NCBI RefSeq assembly: GCF_030816715.1 | Contig: NZ_JAUSYH010000001.1 | Location: forward strand, 682,001 to 746,000 | DNA: 64,000 bases | Direction: 5' to 3' | Origin: Streptomyces achromogenes | Lineage (GTDB): Bacteria; Actinomycetota; Actinomycetes; Streptomycetales; Streptomycetaceae | Shown here: piece by piece, positions 7,557 to 16,411 of the stretch | Numbering within the stretch: position 1 is the stretch's first letter | Layout: each line of letters opens with the position of its first letter | Position numbers and translations under genes: made by a program | Notes under the pieces: model-generated | Databases searched by the model: none | Seen by the model: the letters and a program-made list of their open reading frames with translations, nothing else | What the model was told of the DNA's origin: nothing

Positions 7557-8480
7557 ATGACGGACCTGCCCCTCGACCAGGTGCGCACCCTGCTCGCCGT
7601 GGTGGACGAGGGCACCTTCGACGCGGCCGCCGCCGCCCTGCATGTGACGCCGTCGGCGGTCAGTCAGCGGGTCAAGGCCCTGGAGCAGCGCACGGGCCGG
7701 GTGCTGCTGCTGCGCACCAAGCCGGTGCGGGCGACGGAGTCCGGGGAGATCGTCGTGCGGTTCGCCCGCCAGCTGGCCCGGCTGGAGCGCGACGCGCGGT
7801 CCGAGCTGGGCATGAGCGCGGAGGGTGAGCCCACCCGGGTGACCGTCGCGGTGAACGCGGACTCCCTCGCGACCTGGTTCCTGCCCGCCCTGTCCCGGGT
7901 GCCGCGGGAGCCGCCGCTCTGTTTCGAACTCCACCGCGAGGACGAGACGCGCACGGCGGAACTGCTGCGCGAGGGTCTGGTGATGGCCGCGGTGACCTCG
8001 TCGCCCGACGCGGTCACCGGCTGCTCCGTGCGCGCACTGGGCACGATGCGCTATCTGGCCGCCGCGAGCCCGGAGTTCGCGGCCCGCCATCTCGCCGACG
8101 GCCCGCTGCGCGAGACCCTGCCCCGGGCGCCCGTGATGACGCTGGACCGCAGCGACGACCTCCAGGACGCCTTCGTGCGCGGCCTGCGGCGCGGGGCGGG
8201 CGGCGCGAGCGCCCTGCGCCACGCCGTGCCGACCTCGGAGGGCTTCGTGGCCTCGGTCGTCGCGGGCTTCGGCTGGGGCATGGTCCCCGAAGCACAGGCC
8301 GAAGCGTCGCTGCGGACGGGTCGGCTGCTCTCCCTCGCCCCGCGCCGGCCCCTCGACGTCCCCCTGTACTGGCAGCAGTGGCGGCTCGACTCGCCCGCCC
8401 TGGCAGCGGTCGCGGACGCGGTGGCGGCGACGGCGGCCGAGACCCTGCACCCTCCCCGCCGGGACGCACCACGGCACTAG
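7557..8480 (+). CDS. LysR family regulator, LysG/ArgP type
   Basis: The 307-residue protein has the LysR winged helix at residues 3-62 (LDQVRTLLAVVDEGTFDAAAAALHVTPSAVSQRVKALE) and a substrate-binding domain behind it. The wording of the helix-turn-helix matches the ArgP/LysG branch, and it is divergent from a LysE-type exporter, so it probably activates that gene in response to lysine or arginine. ATG at 7557 follows directly on an in-frame GTG at 7554; neither has a clear ribosome site, suggesting a leaderless message. Confidence 0.9.
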   Translation: MTDLPLDQVRTLLAVVDEGTFDAAAAALHVTPSAVSQRVKALEQRTGRVLLLRTKPVRATESGEIVVRFARQLARLERDARSELGMSAEGEPTRVTVAVNADSLATWFLPALSRVPREPPLCFELHREDETRTAELLREGLVMAAVTSSPDAVTGCSVRALGTMRYLAAASPEFAARHLADGPLRETLPRAPVMTLDRSDDLQDAFVRGLRRGAGGASALRHAVPTSEGFVASVVAGFGWGMVPEAQAEASLRTGRLLSLAPRRPLDVPLYWQQWRLDSPALAAVADAVAATAAETLHPPRRDAPRH

Positions 8481-8593
8481 CCGACCAGCGGCGCAGGAGT
8501 GGCCGCCTGCCCCATGGCCGGCCAGCCATAGGGCGGGGCCGCACTCAAGGGGCGGCGGGCCGCCAGGGCTCGGACCCGGGGCCCGGCGGGCCG

Positions 8594-9319
8594 TCACGAC
8601 TCGGCGGGTCCGTGCTCGCGCAGGGTCGCCAGCCGGGTCTGGGCGCTGTCCAGCAGCATCTCCAGCGCGGTCGGGTAGGCGCTGGTCACCATGCGGGTCG
8701 ACAGCAACGCGGCCGCCTCGGCGATCCGGGGGTGGGTCTCGGCGGGCAGCCGGGCGTAGGTCGAGCGCCACATCCCCTCGTCGGCGCGCTGCGCGGCCCT
8801 CGGCAGGGCCAGGGCCGCGGCGTCCAGGGCTGCGAAGGCCAGGGTCTGGTCGATGAAGGCGTGGTAGATCCGCACGGTCTCCGGCAGCGGGAAGCCGGCG
8901 GTGCGCAGCACGTCCAACACGGCCTCGTCGGCGGCGAGTTCGTTGGCCCGGCCGGTCACCCGGCTCGTGGTGAGCTGGGCGGCCTGCGGGTGGGCGACAT
9001 AGGCGGCGTGGATGCGCACGCCGACGGCGTGCAGGTCGGCCCGCCACTGTCCCGTCGGCCGCCAGCCGCGCAGCGCCTCGCCGATGAGGGCGTCGCCGAT
9101 GGCCAGCGTGAGGTCGTCCATGCCCCGGAAGTAGCGGTAGAGCGTGCTGGGGTCGCAGTCGAGGGCGAGGCCGAGGCGGCGGGCGGTGAGTCCGGTGCTG
9201 CCGTGCTCGCGCAGCAGCCGCAGCGCGGCCTCGACGATGAGCCGCTCGGACAGCACCGTGCCACTCCTGGTGGGCCGGCGTCTGCGCCGCCTCTCCTCGG
9301 GCACTACCTGTTTGGCCAT
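8594..9319 (-). CDS. TetR/AcrR family transcriptional regulator
   Basis: A 241-residue repressor-type protein. The DNA-binding domain covers residues 22-68 (LSERLIVEAALRLLREHGSTGLTARRLGLALDCDPSTLYRYFRG region) after an Arg-rich N-terminal arm, and the C-terminal part resembles TetR_C domains with a helical ligand pocket. It is divergent from a saccharopine-dehydrogenase-like gene across 160 bases that include a palindrome spanning a good promoter, so that gene is a likely target. GGGAG lies 11 bases upstream of the ATG. Confidence 0.9.
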   Translation of the reverse strand: MAKQVVPEERRRRRRPTRSGTVLSERLIVEAALRLLREHGSTGLTARRLGLALDCDPSTLYRYFRGMDDLTLAIGDALIGEALRGWRPTGQWRADLHAVGVRIHAAYVAHPQAAQLTTSRVTGRANELAADEAVLDVLRTAGFPLPETVRIYHAFIDQTLAFAALDAAALALPRAAQRADEGMWRSTYARLPAETHPRIAEAAALLSTRMVTSAYPTALEMLLDSAQTRLATLREHGPAES

Positions 9320-9383
9320 TCGCCCCGACGCTCCCTTCGGCCTGTCGCCGTCACGCCCGCACCCGCGGGCTCCATCCTTATGC

Positions 9384-9421
9384 CAACGCCATTGACCTTA
9401 CGCGAGCCCCGGGCGTTGTAT
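9384..9421 (+). promoter_or_regulatory. promoter and flanking inverted repeat in front of the saccharopine-dehydrogenase-like gene
   Basis: TTGACC (9392-9397) and TTGTAT (9416-9421) form a good housekeeping-type promoter with an 18-base spacer, pointing at the gene that starts at 9480. Inverted arms CAACGCC (9384-9390) and GGCGTTG (9412-9418) lie just outside the -35 and over the -10. A protein bound to these arms would block the promoter. The divergent TetR gene is the natural candidate to bind here. Confidence 0.6.
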
Positions 9422-9479
9422 CGGAGCCGGGCCCGCTTCGCACCCGTCGTTCTCAGGTTCAGCCGAGGGAGTTCTTCTC

Positions 9480-10697
9480 ATGCGTGTTCTGCTCGTCGGC
9501 GCCGGCGGTGTGGGCACCGCCGTCACCCGCATCGCCGCCCGCCGTCCGTTCTTGGAGGCGATGGTGGTCGCCGACTACGACCCCGCCCGCGCCGAGGCCG
9601 CCGTCGCCGCTGTGGACGGCGACGAGCGGTTCCTCGCCGAGCGGATCGACGCCGCCGACGAGGCGGCCGTGGCGGCCCTGCTCGCCCGTCACCGCTGCGA
9701 CGTCCTGCTCAACGCCACGGACCCGCGTTTCGTGATGCCGCTGTTCGGTGCGGCGCGCACGGCCGGCGCCACCTATGTCGACATGGCGATGTCGCTGTCC
9801 CGCCCGCACCCGGAACGGCCGCACGAGGAGTGCGGCGTCAAGCTCGGCGACGCGCAGTTCGCGGAGGCCGACGACTGGGCGGCGGCCGGCGCCCTGGCGC
9901 TGGTCGGCATGGGCGTCGAGCCGGGTCTCTCGGACGTCTTCGCCCGGTACGCGGCCGACGAGCTGTTCGACGAGATCGAGGAGATCGGCGTTCGTGACGG
10001 CGCGAACCTCACCGTCGAGGGCTACGACTTCGCCCCCTCCTTCAGTATCTGGACCACGATCGAGGAGTGCCTGAACCCTCCGGTCGTCTACGAGGCCGAC
10101 CGCGGCTGGTTCACCACCGCGCCCTTCAGCGAGCCCGAGGTGTTCGACTTCCCCGAGGGCATCGGGCCGGTGGAGTGCGTCAACGTGGAGCACGAGGAGG
10201 TGCTGCTCGTGCCGCGCTGGGTGAAGGCGGGGCGGGTCACCTTCAAGTACGGCCTGGGCGCGGAGTTCGTCGAGACGCTCAAGACGCTGCACCGCCTGGG
10301 ACTGGACGGCACCACGCCGGTGACGGTGCCGGGCGAGCGGGGACCGGTGCGGGTCTCGCCCCGGGACGTGATGGCCGCCTGTCTGCCCGACCCGGCCACG
10401 CTGGGCGAGCTCATGCACGGCAAGACCTGCGCGGGAACCTGGGTGCGCGGCGTCAAGGACGGGGCGCCCCGCGAGGTGTACCTGTACCACGTGGTCGACA
10501 ACCAGTGGTCGATGGCCGAGTACGGCAGCCAGGCCGTGGTGTGGCAGACGGCGGTCAACCCGGTCGTCGCCCTCGAACTGCTCGCGACGGGCGCATGGTC
10601 GGGGGCGGGCGTCCTCGGACCCGAGGCGTTCCCGGCCCGGCCGTTCCTCGACCTGCTGACGGAGTACGGCTCGCCGTGGGGGCTCCGGGAGCAGTGA
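9480..10697 (+). CDS. saccharopine dehydrogenase family oxidoreductase
   Basis: The 405-residue protein starts with a Rossmann nucleotide-binding fold (VLLVGAGGVGTAV at residues 3-15) and continues with the catalytic domain of the saccharopine dehydrogenase/lysine-9-like group (TYVDMAMSLSRPH, GVEPGLSDVFARYAADELF). These enzymes use NAD(P) to make or split secondary amines derived from lysine or polyamines, but the substrate here is unknown. GAGGGAG precedes the ATG at 9480. The gene is alone behind its own promoter and is divergent from a TetR regulator. Confidence 0.9.
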   Translation: MRVLLVGAGGVGTAVTRIAARRPFLEAMVVADYDPARAEAAVAAVDGDERFLAERIDAADEAAVAALLARHRCDVLLNATDPRFVMPLFGAARTAGATYVDMAMSLSRPHPERPHEECGVKLGDAQFAEADDWAAAGALALVGMGVEPGLSDVFARYAADELFDEIEEIGVRDGANLTVEGYDFAPSFSIWTTIEECLNPPVVYEADRGWFTTAPFSEPEVFDFPEGIGPVECVNVEHEEVLLVPRWVKAGRVTFKYGLGAEFVETLKTLHRLGLDGTTPVTVPGERGPVRVSPRDVMAACLPDPATLGELMHGKTCAGTWVRGVKDGAPREVYLYHVVDNQWSMAEYGSQAVVWQTAVNPVVALELLATGAWSGAGVLGPEAFPARPFLDLLTEYGSPWGLREQ

Positions 10698-10798
10698 ACG
10701 ACTTTCCGGGCGCGCCCTGTTTCGCTTCCGCCTCGCCGGTGACCCGATCAGGAGCAACCATCCGGAACATCACAGACGAGAGATCGCAGGTGACTTCG

Positions 10799-11047
10799 AT
10801 GGACGACTGGCGACAGCACGCCGCGTGCCGCCGCGAGGACCCGGACCTCTTCTTCCCGATCGGCACCTCGGGCCCGGCACTGATGCAGGAGGAACAGGCG
10901 AAGACGGTCTGCCGGCGCTGCCCCGTGCAGGAGGCGTGCCTGGAGTGGGCCATGGAGACCGACCAGACGCTCGGCGTGTGGGGCGGCACGAGCGAGACGC
11001 AACGCCGCGCCCTCAAGCGGCGCATCAAGGCGCGACGCAGTTCGTGA
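10799..11047 (+). CDS. WhiB family iron-sulfur transcriptional regulator (Wbl)
   Basis: The 82-residue protein has the four cysteines that hold a [4Fe-4S] cluster (C10, C38, C41 and C47, with the CxxC and C-x5-C spacing), the G(V/I)WGG turn, and a basic C-terminal tail (RRALKRRIKARRS) that contacts DNA. Wbl proteins bind sigma factor region 4 and adjust transcription in response to redox state or nitric oxide. Length and layout resemble the WblE/WhiB1-like short members. GTG at 10790 is an alternative start; ATG at 10799 has CAGG eight bases upstream. Confidence 0.93.
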   Translation: MDDWRQHAACRREDPDLFFPIGTSGPALMQEEQAKTVCRRCPVQEACLEWAMETDQTLGVWGGTSETQRRALKRRIKARRSS

Positions 11048-11083
11048 CCGTGAACACGGGTCGGAGGAACGGGCCTTGACGCC

Positions 11084-12919
11084 TCAGCCGTCTCCCGGCG
11101 GCGGCGCGGCGGGGAGCCGCAGGGTGAACACGCTGCCCTCGCCGGGGGTGCTGGCCGCTTCGGCCGTGCCACCGTGGGCGTCCGTCAGCTGGCGCACGAT
11201 CGGCAGACCCAGCCCGCTGCCGCCGGTGCGCCGGCTCCGCGACTTCTCCGCCCGCCAGAACCGCTCGAAGACGTGCGGCAGATCTTCGGGGGCGATGCCC
11301 GTGCCGGTGTCGGCGACCTCCAGCACGACCAGGTCGCCGTCGCGGCGGGCGGTCAGCGTGACCGTGCCGTCCGCCGGGGTGTGGCGCACGGCGTTGGCGA
11401 CGAGGTTGCCGAGGACCTGCCGCAGCCGCACGGGGTCGGCGTCCAGCCACACGGCGTCGTCGGTCCCGGTGCGCAGGGCGACCCCGGCGGTGTCGGCGGC
11501 CACCCGGTGCGCGGCGGCGACCTGGGCGAGCAGATCGTCGGCGGGCACCGGTTCACGGTGCAGGAGGAGGGTGCCGGCGTCGGCGGCGGCGAGGTCGCGC
11601 AGGTCGTCGATGACCCGCTGCAGGACCAGCGCCTCCTCGTGCAGCGCGCCGAGCAGTTCGGCGTCGGGTTCGACGAGACCGTCGCGGGTGACCTCCAGCC
11701 AGCCCCGGATGTTGGTGAGCGGACTGCGCAGTTCGTGGGCCACGTCCGCCACGAGGGCCTTGCGCTGCGCCTCCAGCCGTTCCCTGCGTTCGGCCAGGTC
11801 GTTGAACGCCTCCGCGAGGATGCCGGTCTCGTCCCGCGTCGTGACGGGAACCCGCGCGTGCCGGTCCGGGGGCTGCTGCGCGGCCTCCGTGAGGGCTCGC
11901 AGGGGGCGGACGAGACGGGTGGCGACGAGGGCGCTCACCGCGACGGTGACGGCCAGCACCAGCCCGGCCACACCGACGACCTTCGCCTTGTTGGCCGGTG
12001 ACATGTCCCAGCGGGGCTGCGCGCCGGTGTCCCCGCCGCCCAGGAACAGTTCGGCGACGGGGGCCACGTACGGATCGAGCTGAACGCGGCGGCCTTCCTC
12101 GAGGCAGGTCTGCGCCGCCCGCACCGCCTTGGCGCCGCGCGCCTTCCCGAACACGGGCCCGGGGGTCGCGTCCCGGCCGAGGACGCCGGTCGTGCCGAGG
12201 CCGAAGAACAGCGGCGTCCCGGGATCCAGGCCCGCGCGGGTCAGGCAGCCGGCCGCGTGCCCCTGGAGCGCGGCCAGCGCCTTCTCCTCGCTGGGCATCG
12301 AGGTGTTGAGCCGGCCGTCCGCGCACTCGTCGGGCACATAGCCGGACGAGGTCGTGCCGTCGGCGTCCTCGACCACCGGGCGGCCGCTCGGGGTCCGGGT
12401 CACGGTCGTCTCGACGCCGTACCGGGCGAAGCACGCCTGCCGGTCATGGGCGGCGGCGTCGAGCTCGCCGCGTTCCCCGGAGGTGAGCCGGTAGGGGCCC
12501 ACCGCCCGCGGATCGGTGCCGCTGAGCTGGGCGCCGCGCTCGGTGTACGTGTCGGTGCGCAGCGGGTCGACGGTGGCGGCGGCGCGCGGCGGCAGCGATG
12601 TGCCGCGCGGCGCCGAGTCGGCGAGCAGGGTGCGGTCGGGCGTGGTGAGGGCGATGCGCCTGCCGGTCCTCGCGGACAGCTCACGGACCGTGTCCTGGAC
12701 GCCGGTCCACTCGGGATGGGTCGCCGCGTAGCCGCTGAGCCGCGCGAGGATGTCCATGTCGTCGGCGAGCGCCTGGCCCTGTTCCTCCCGCAGCGCGCGG
12801 GTCGTGGTGGTCACCGCCAGCCAGGCGGTCGCGGCCACCGAGCACACGGCGATGAGGACGGACGCGCTCAGCAGCCGGACCAGCAGGCGTTTGCGCAGCG
12901 GTATCCGGGTACGCTTCAC
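11084..12919 (-). CDS. two-component sensor histidine kinase (HAMP, HisKA, HATPase_c)
   Basis: The 611-residue kinase has a first membrane helix at about residues 12-34, a large extracytoplasmic sensor of about 240 residues with several cysteines (QACFARYG, DECADG, GCLTRAG, QTCLEEG), a second membrane helix near residues 310-330, HAMP, the phospho-acceptor box DVAHELRSPL, and the ATPase N and G boxes (NLVANAVRHT, DTGTGI, GSGLGL). Four cysteines outside the membrane suggest disulfide bonds. The GTG start at 12919 overlaps the response regulator stop by four bases (GTGA), so the two are translationally coupled. Confidence 0.93.
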   Translation of the reverse strand: MKRTRIPLRKRLLVRLLSASVLIAVCSVAATAWLAVTTTTRALREEQGQALADDMDILARLSGYAATHPEWTGVQDTVRELSARTGRRIALTTPDRTLLADSAPRGTSLPPRAAATVDPLRTDTYTERGAQLSGTDPRAVGPYRLTSGERGELDAAAHDRQACFARYGVETTVTRTPSGRPVVEDADGTTSSGYVPDECADGRLNTSMPSEEKALAALQGHAAGCLTRAGLDPGTPLFFGLGTTGVLGRDATPGPVFGKARGAKAVRAAQTCLEEGRRVQLDPYVAPVAELFLGGGDTGAQPRWDMSPANKAKVVGVAGLVLAVTVAVSALVATRLVRPLRALTEAAQQPPDRHARVPVTTRDETGILAEAFNDLAERRERLEAQRKALVADVAHELRSPLTNIRGWLEVTRDGLVEPDAELLGALHEEALVLQRVIDDLRDLAAADAGTLLLHREPVPADDLLAQVAAAHRVAADTAGVALRTGTDDAVWLDADPVRLRQVLGNLVANAVRHTPADGTVTLTARRDGDLVVLEVADTGTGIAPEDLPHVFERFWRAEKSRSRRTGGSGLGLPIVRQLTDAHGGTAEAASTPGEGSVFTLRLPAAPPPGDG

Positions 12920-13617
12920 GGCCGGCCGCCGCTCAGCTTGTAGCCGACGCCGAACACGGTGAGCAGCCGCGCGGGCTTGCGCGGGTCGGCCTCGATCTTG
13001 CGGCGCAGGTTCATGATGTGCACGTCGACGGCCCGTTCGGTGGAGGAGCGGTCGAAGCCGCGGGTGCACTGGAGCAACTGCCGCCGGGAGAAGACCCTTT
13101 CGGGTTCGGCGGCCATGGCCAGCAGGATCTGGAACTCGGCCGGTGTGCATTCCACCGGCTCGCCCTCGCAGCGCACCTCGTGCCGTTCCGGGTCGACGGT
13201 GAGCCCGGCGGCCCGTACGACGGGGCCGTCCCGCCGGTCGTCGCCGGCCCGTCCGCTGCGCCGCAGGACGGTGCGGATGCGGGCCATCAGCTCGCGCGGG
13301 CTGTACGGCTTGGTCATGTAGTCGTCGGCGCCGAGCTCGAGGCCGAGCAGGAGGTCGTCCTCGGCGGCGCGGGCGGTCAGCATGAGCACCGGGATGTCGT
13401 CGTCGCCCTGCCGCAGCACCCGGCACACCCCGAACCCGTCGACGACCGGCAGCATGAGGTCGAGGACGACGAGGTCCGGCCGGTCCCGCCGTACCGCCTC
13501 CAGCGCGGCGGAGCCGTCGTGCACGACGGTGGCGGTGTGGCCCTCGGCGAGCAGCGAGCGGCGGATGAGCTCGGCCTGCATCGCGTCGTCCTCGGCCACC
13601 AGTACATGAGCGCACAC
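12916..13617 (-). CDS. OmpR/PhoB family response regulator
   Basis: The 233-residue protein has an intact receiver domain (acidic pair in VLVAEDD, phospho-acceptor Asp in LVVLDLMLP, Thr in MLTAR, Lys in MTKPYSP) and a C-terminal winged helix (VFSRRQLLQ, ERAVDVHIMNLRRKIE, VFGVGYKL). It should act on DNA when phosphorylated by the kinase encoded immediately downstream. GTG at 13617 has GGAG seven bases upstream. Confidence 0.94.
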   Translation of the reverse strand: MCAHVLVAEDDAMQAELIRRSLLAEGHTATVVHDGSAALEAVRRDRPDLVVLDLMLPVVDGFGVCRVLRQGDDDIPVLMLTARAAEDDLLLGLELGADDYMTKPYSPRELMARIRTVLRRSGRAGDDRRDGPVVRAAGLTVDPERHEVRCEGEPVECTPAEFQILLAMAAEPERVFSRRQLLQCTRGFDRSSTERAVDVHIMNLRRKIEADPRKPARLLTVFGVGYKLSGGRP

Positions 13618-13635
13618 GCGACTACTCCGTCTTCC

Positions 13636-14418
13636 TCAGCGGGCCAGAGAGGCATGGTCGCCCATGACGACCACGGGGTGCAGGGCGGGGTCGAGGGTGC
13701 GCAGCAGTTCCCTCATGTGGCGCTCGGCGATGCTCACGCATCCGTGGGTGGGGCCGCCGTGGTCGACGTGGAACCAGATCCCGCCGCCGCGGCCCGCGCC
13801 GAGCGGGCGGGTCCAGTCGAGCGGGGAGACGCCGGGCGTGCGGTTGTAGTCGATGGCGACGACGTAGTCGAAGGAGCCCTCCAGCGACTCGCCCTCGAAC
13901 CCGGTGCCCGGCGAGCGGAAGCCCCTGCCGTGGTCGTAGGGGAGTTTCGTGCCGGGGTCGGGCAGCAGGCCACCGGCGTCGCTGAGGGTGTAGACGCCGA
14001 TGGGCGAGCGCAGGTCGCCGCCCATGTGATGGTCGGTCCAGCCGCGCAGGGCGTTGTGCGCGGGCCGGCGCTCGCCGGCCTGCCAGCCGGTCGCGGTGCG
14101 CCGGTAGAGGACGACGGCGGAGAGCGGGGAGTTCTTGCCGCGGCCGGTCACCACGACCGCCTGCCGGGCGTCGCCCGGCACCTGGGACCAGGTCCTCGGC
14201 CCCAGGCCCGGTATCCGCTGCGGCACGGTCCGGGCGGCGGCCCCGGGCGCGGGGGTGCTCGGCGCGGCGCTCACCGCTGCGGGGTCGGGGGGTGCGCCGT
14301 CGGCCCCGGCCCCGGCTCCGTCGGGGGCCGCGGCGCCGCCGCATCCGGTGAGCAGCAGGGATGCGGCGAGCAGCAGGGCCCGGGGGCGGGGCAGGGGCCG
14401 GGGCGGGTTGGCGATCAT
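13636..14418 (-). CDS. L,D-transpeptidase (YkuD domain) lipoprotein
   Basis: The 260-residue precursor has a lipoprotein signal: basic start, hydrophobic core and lipobox LLTGC at about residues 22-26, then a Pro/Ala-rich spacer. The catalytic motif HVDHGGPTHGCVS lies near residue 225, with the nucleophilic Cys and its His in place. Such enzymes attach or cross-link peptidoglycan at meso-diaminopimelate, or act as carboxypeptidase-like relatives. It ends 18 bases before the response regulator start, on the same strand, and may be read through into the two-component genes, hinting at a cell-wall stress circuit. GAGAG precedes the ATG at 14418. Confidence 0.9.
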   Translation of the reverse strand: MIANPPRPLPRPRALLLAASLLLTGCGGAAAPDGAGAGADGAPPDPAAVSAAPSTPAPGAAARTVPQRIPGLGPRTWSQVPGDARQAVVVTGRGKNSPLSAVVLYRRTATGWQAGERRPAHNALRGWTDHHMGGDLRSPIGVYTLSDAGGLLPDPGTKLPYDHGRGFRSPGTGFEGESLEGSFDYVVAIDYNRTPGVSPLDWTRPLGAGRGGGIWFHVDHGGPTHGCVSIAERHMRELLRTLDPALHPVVVMGDHASLAR

Positions 14419-14477
14419 GGGTCGACTCTCGCCGACAGGTGTGTGGAACTCGTCAGGTTGCGGGGTCTGTTCGCCGC

Positions 14478-15896
14478 CTACGGCGTGACGGGCTTGCCCC
14501 GGCCGTAGAGCCAGGTCCGGAACAGGTCGCCGAGGTCCTTGCCGGACGTCCGTTCCGCGAGGCGTTCGAACTGGGCGGTGGTGCCGTTGCCGTTGCGGTG
14601 GGCGGCCGCCCAGGCGCGCAGGACGCGGAAGAAGGCGCGGTCCCCGACGGTGGTGCGCAGGACATGCAGGGTCATGGCGCCGCGGGCGTAGACCGGGGTG
14701 TCGAAGATGTTCGCGCCGCTGCCGGGGTCGCCGGGCGGGAACGCCCACAGCTCGTCGGTGGCCGGGAGGGCGTACAGGCCGTCGAAGGTCTTCTGGGCGC
14801 TGTCGCCGCCGTGCTGCTCGGCGTAGAGCCACTCGGCGTAGGTGGCGAAGCCCTCGTTGAGCCAGATGTCCTTCCAGGAGGTGAGGGATACGGAGTCGCC
14901 GAACCACTGGTGGGCGCTCTCGTGGACGAGGGTGCTCAGGGAGGGCGCCCGGTCGTACACCGGCCGGGTCTGGGTCTCCAGGGCGTAGCCGACGTTCGGC
15001 GCGTGGTCGACGATCGACCCGGCGGCGCGGAACGGGTAGGGCCCGAACAGCCGGCTCTCCCACTCCAGCACGGACGGCAGTTTCTTCAGCACCGGCGCGG
15101 CGGCCGCGGCCTCGCGCGGGTCGACGGCGTTGTAGACCCTGAGTCCGTCGCGGGTGGTGTACTGCTCGACCTGGAACTTCCCGACGGTCGCGGTGGCGAG
15201 GTAGGCGGCCATGGGCTCCTGCTGCCGCCAGCGGTAGGTGGTCCTGCCGTGCGCGGTGCGCTGTCCGAGCAGGACGCCGTTGGCGACGGCGGCGCGGCCG
15301 GCGGGGACGGTGATGGTGAAGTCGTAGGAGGACTTGTCGAGGGGGTGGTTGTTCGCCGGGAACCAGGTCATGGCGCCCTGCGGCTCACCGGCGACGAAGG
15401 CGCCGTCGTCGGTGGGGATCCAGCCGTCCAGGGAGCCGTCGGGGTCGGTGACCGGGCCGGGGGTGCCTTTGTAGGTGACGGTGACCTGGAAGCGCTCGCC
15501 CTTGCGCAGCGCGCGTTTCGGGGTGACGACGAGTTCCTGGCCCTGGCGGCGGTGTGCGGCCTTGACGTGATCGACCGTCAGGCCGGTGACCTTCAGCCCC
15601 TGGAAGTCGAGGTCGAAGCGGGTGAGCCGCTGGGTGGCGCGGGCGGTGAGGACCGCCCTGCCGTCGAGGCGGCGGCTGCCGGGGTCGTAACGGAGGGTCA
15701 GGTCGTAGTGGGTCACGTGGTAGCCGCCGTTGCCGGCCAGCGGGAAGTAGGCGTCGCCGACGCCGGCCGCGCCTGTCGGTCCGGCCGCGGTGGCGGGTCC
15801 CGCCACGGCCAGCAGCGCCGCCACGGCGACGGGGACGGTGGCGGCGACGGTTTCACGGCGCAGCAGGGCGGTGGGGCGTCTGCGGGGATGTGTCAC
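14478..15896 (-). CDS. secreted M1 family zinc metallopeptidase
   Basis: The 472-residue protein begins with a secretion signal (two Arg clusters, hydrophobic segment, cleavage likely after ATAA near residue 38). The M1 signature is complete: GAMTWFPANN as the exopeptidase-type motif, zinc site HESAHQWFGD and the third ligand in WLNEGFATYAEW. It should trim amino acids from peptides outside the cell. It is shorter than cytosolic aminopeptidase N because it lacks the large C-terminal helical domain, as usual in the secreted Streptomyces form. The start is GTG at 15896. Confidence 0.9.
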   Translation of the reverse strand: MTHPRRRPTALLRRETVAATVPVAVAALLAVAGPATAAGPTGAAGVGDAYFPLAGNGGYHVTHYDLTLRYDPGSRRLDGRAVLTARATQRLTRFDLDFQGLKVTGLTVDHVKAAHRRQGQELVVTPKRALRKGERFQVTVTYKGTPGPVTDPDGSLDGWIPTDDGAFVAGEPQGAMTWFPANNHPLDKSSYDFTITVPAGRAAVANGVLLGQRTAHGRTTYRWRQQEPMAAYLATATVGKFQVEQYTTRDGLRVYNAVDPREAAAAAPVLKKLPSVLEWESRLFGPYPFRAAGSIVDHAPNVGYALETQTRPVYDRAPSLSTLVHESAHQWFGDSVSLTSWKDIWLNEGFATYAEWLYAEQHGGDSAQKTFDGLYALPATDELWAFPPGDPGSGANIFDTPVYARGAMTLHVLRTTVGDRAFFRVLRAWAAAHRNGNGTTAQFERLAERTSGKDLGDLFRTWLYGRGKPVTP

Positions 15897-16047
15897 GTGC
15901 GCTCCTGGGGGGGTGGCGTGTGATCAAACGTCCTCAGACTAGGACCGGACGCCGCCGTGTTCCCCCTCATTCAGGTCAAGCCGAACGGTGCCCTCGGGCG
16001 CCCCGGGCCTACGATCGACATGATCCGCCAACCCGAGGACGGCCATC

Positions 16048-16407
16048 ATGAAGGTCCGCGTACGTCGCGTCTACGACCCGCCCGAGCCGGAGGACGGCGT
16101 GCGGGTGCTGGTCGACCGGCTGTGGCCGCGTGGGGTGTCCAAGGAGGCGGCTCGCGTCGACGAGTGGCCCAAGGGACTCACCCCGTCCACGGAGCTGCGC
16201 CGTTGGTACCACGCGGGCGAGGGCTCCCACGAGGAGTTCGCCCGCCGTTACGAGGCGGAGCTCACCGAGCCCGAGGCATCCGAACTCCTCGACCACGTAC
16301 GCGGGTTGATGGCGAAGGGACCGGTGACGCTGCTCACCTCCGCGAAGTCACCGGAGCAGAGCCACACGGCGGTGCTGGTCCGCCTGCTGGAGGCGGACCA
16401 GCACTGA
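16048..16407 (+). CDS. DUF488 family protein
   Basis: The 119-residue protein carries the typical DUF488 words VRVLVDRLWPRGVSKE near the N-terminus, LRRWYHAG in the middle and VTLLTSAKSPEQSHTAVL at the end. The biochemical role of the family is not established. It is a single gene with ATG at 16048, convergent on the flavoprotein gene; the two stops are only 4 bases apart. Confidence 0.9.
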   Translation: MKVRVRRVYDPPEPEDGVRVLVDRLWPRGVSKEAARVDEWPKGLTPSTELRRWYHAGEGSHEEFARRYEAELTEPEASELLDHVRGLMAKGPVTLLTSAKSPEQSHTAVLVRLLEADQH

Positions 16408-16411
16408 CGGC

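Noticed and set aside
11084..13615. A single 843-codon kinase-regulator fusion
   Set aside because: The upstream half is a shifted reading of the response regulator gene; the real genes overlap by GTGA.
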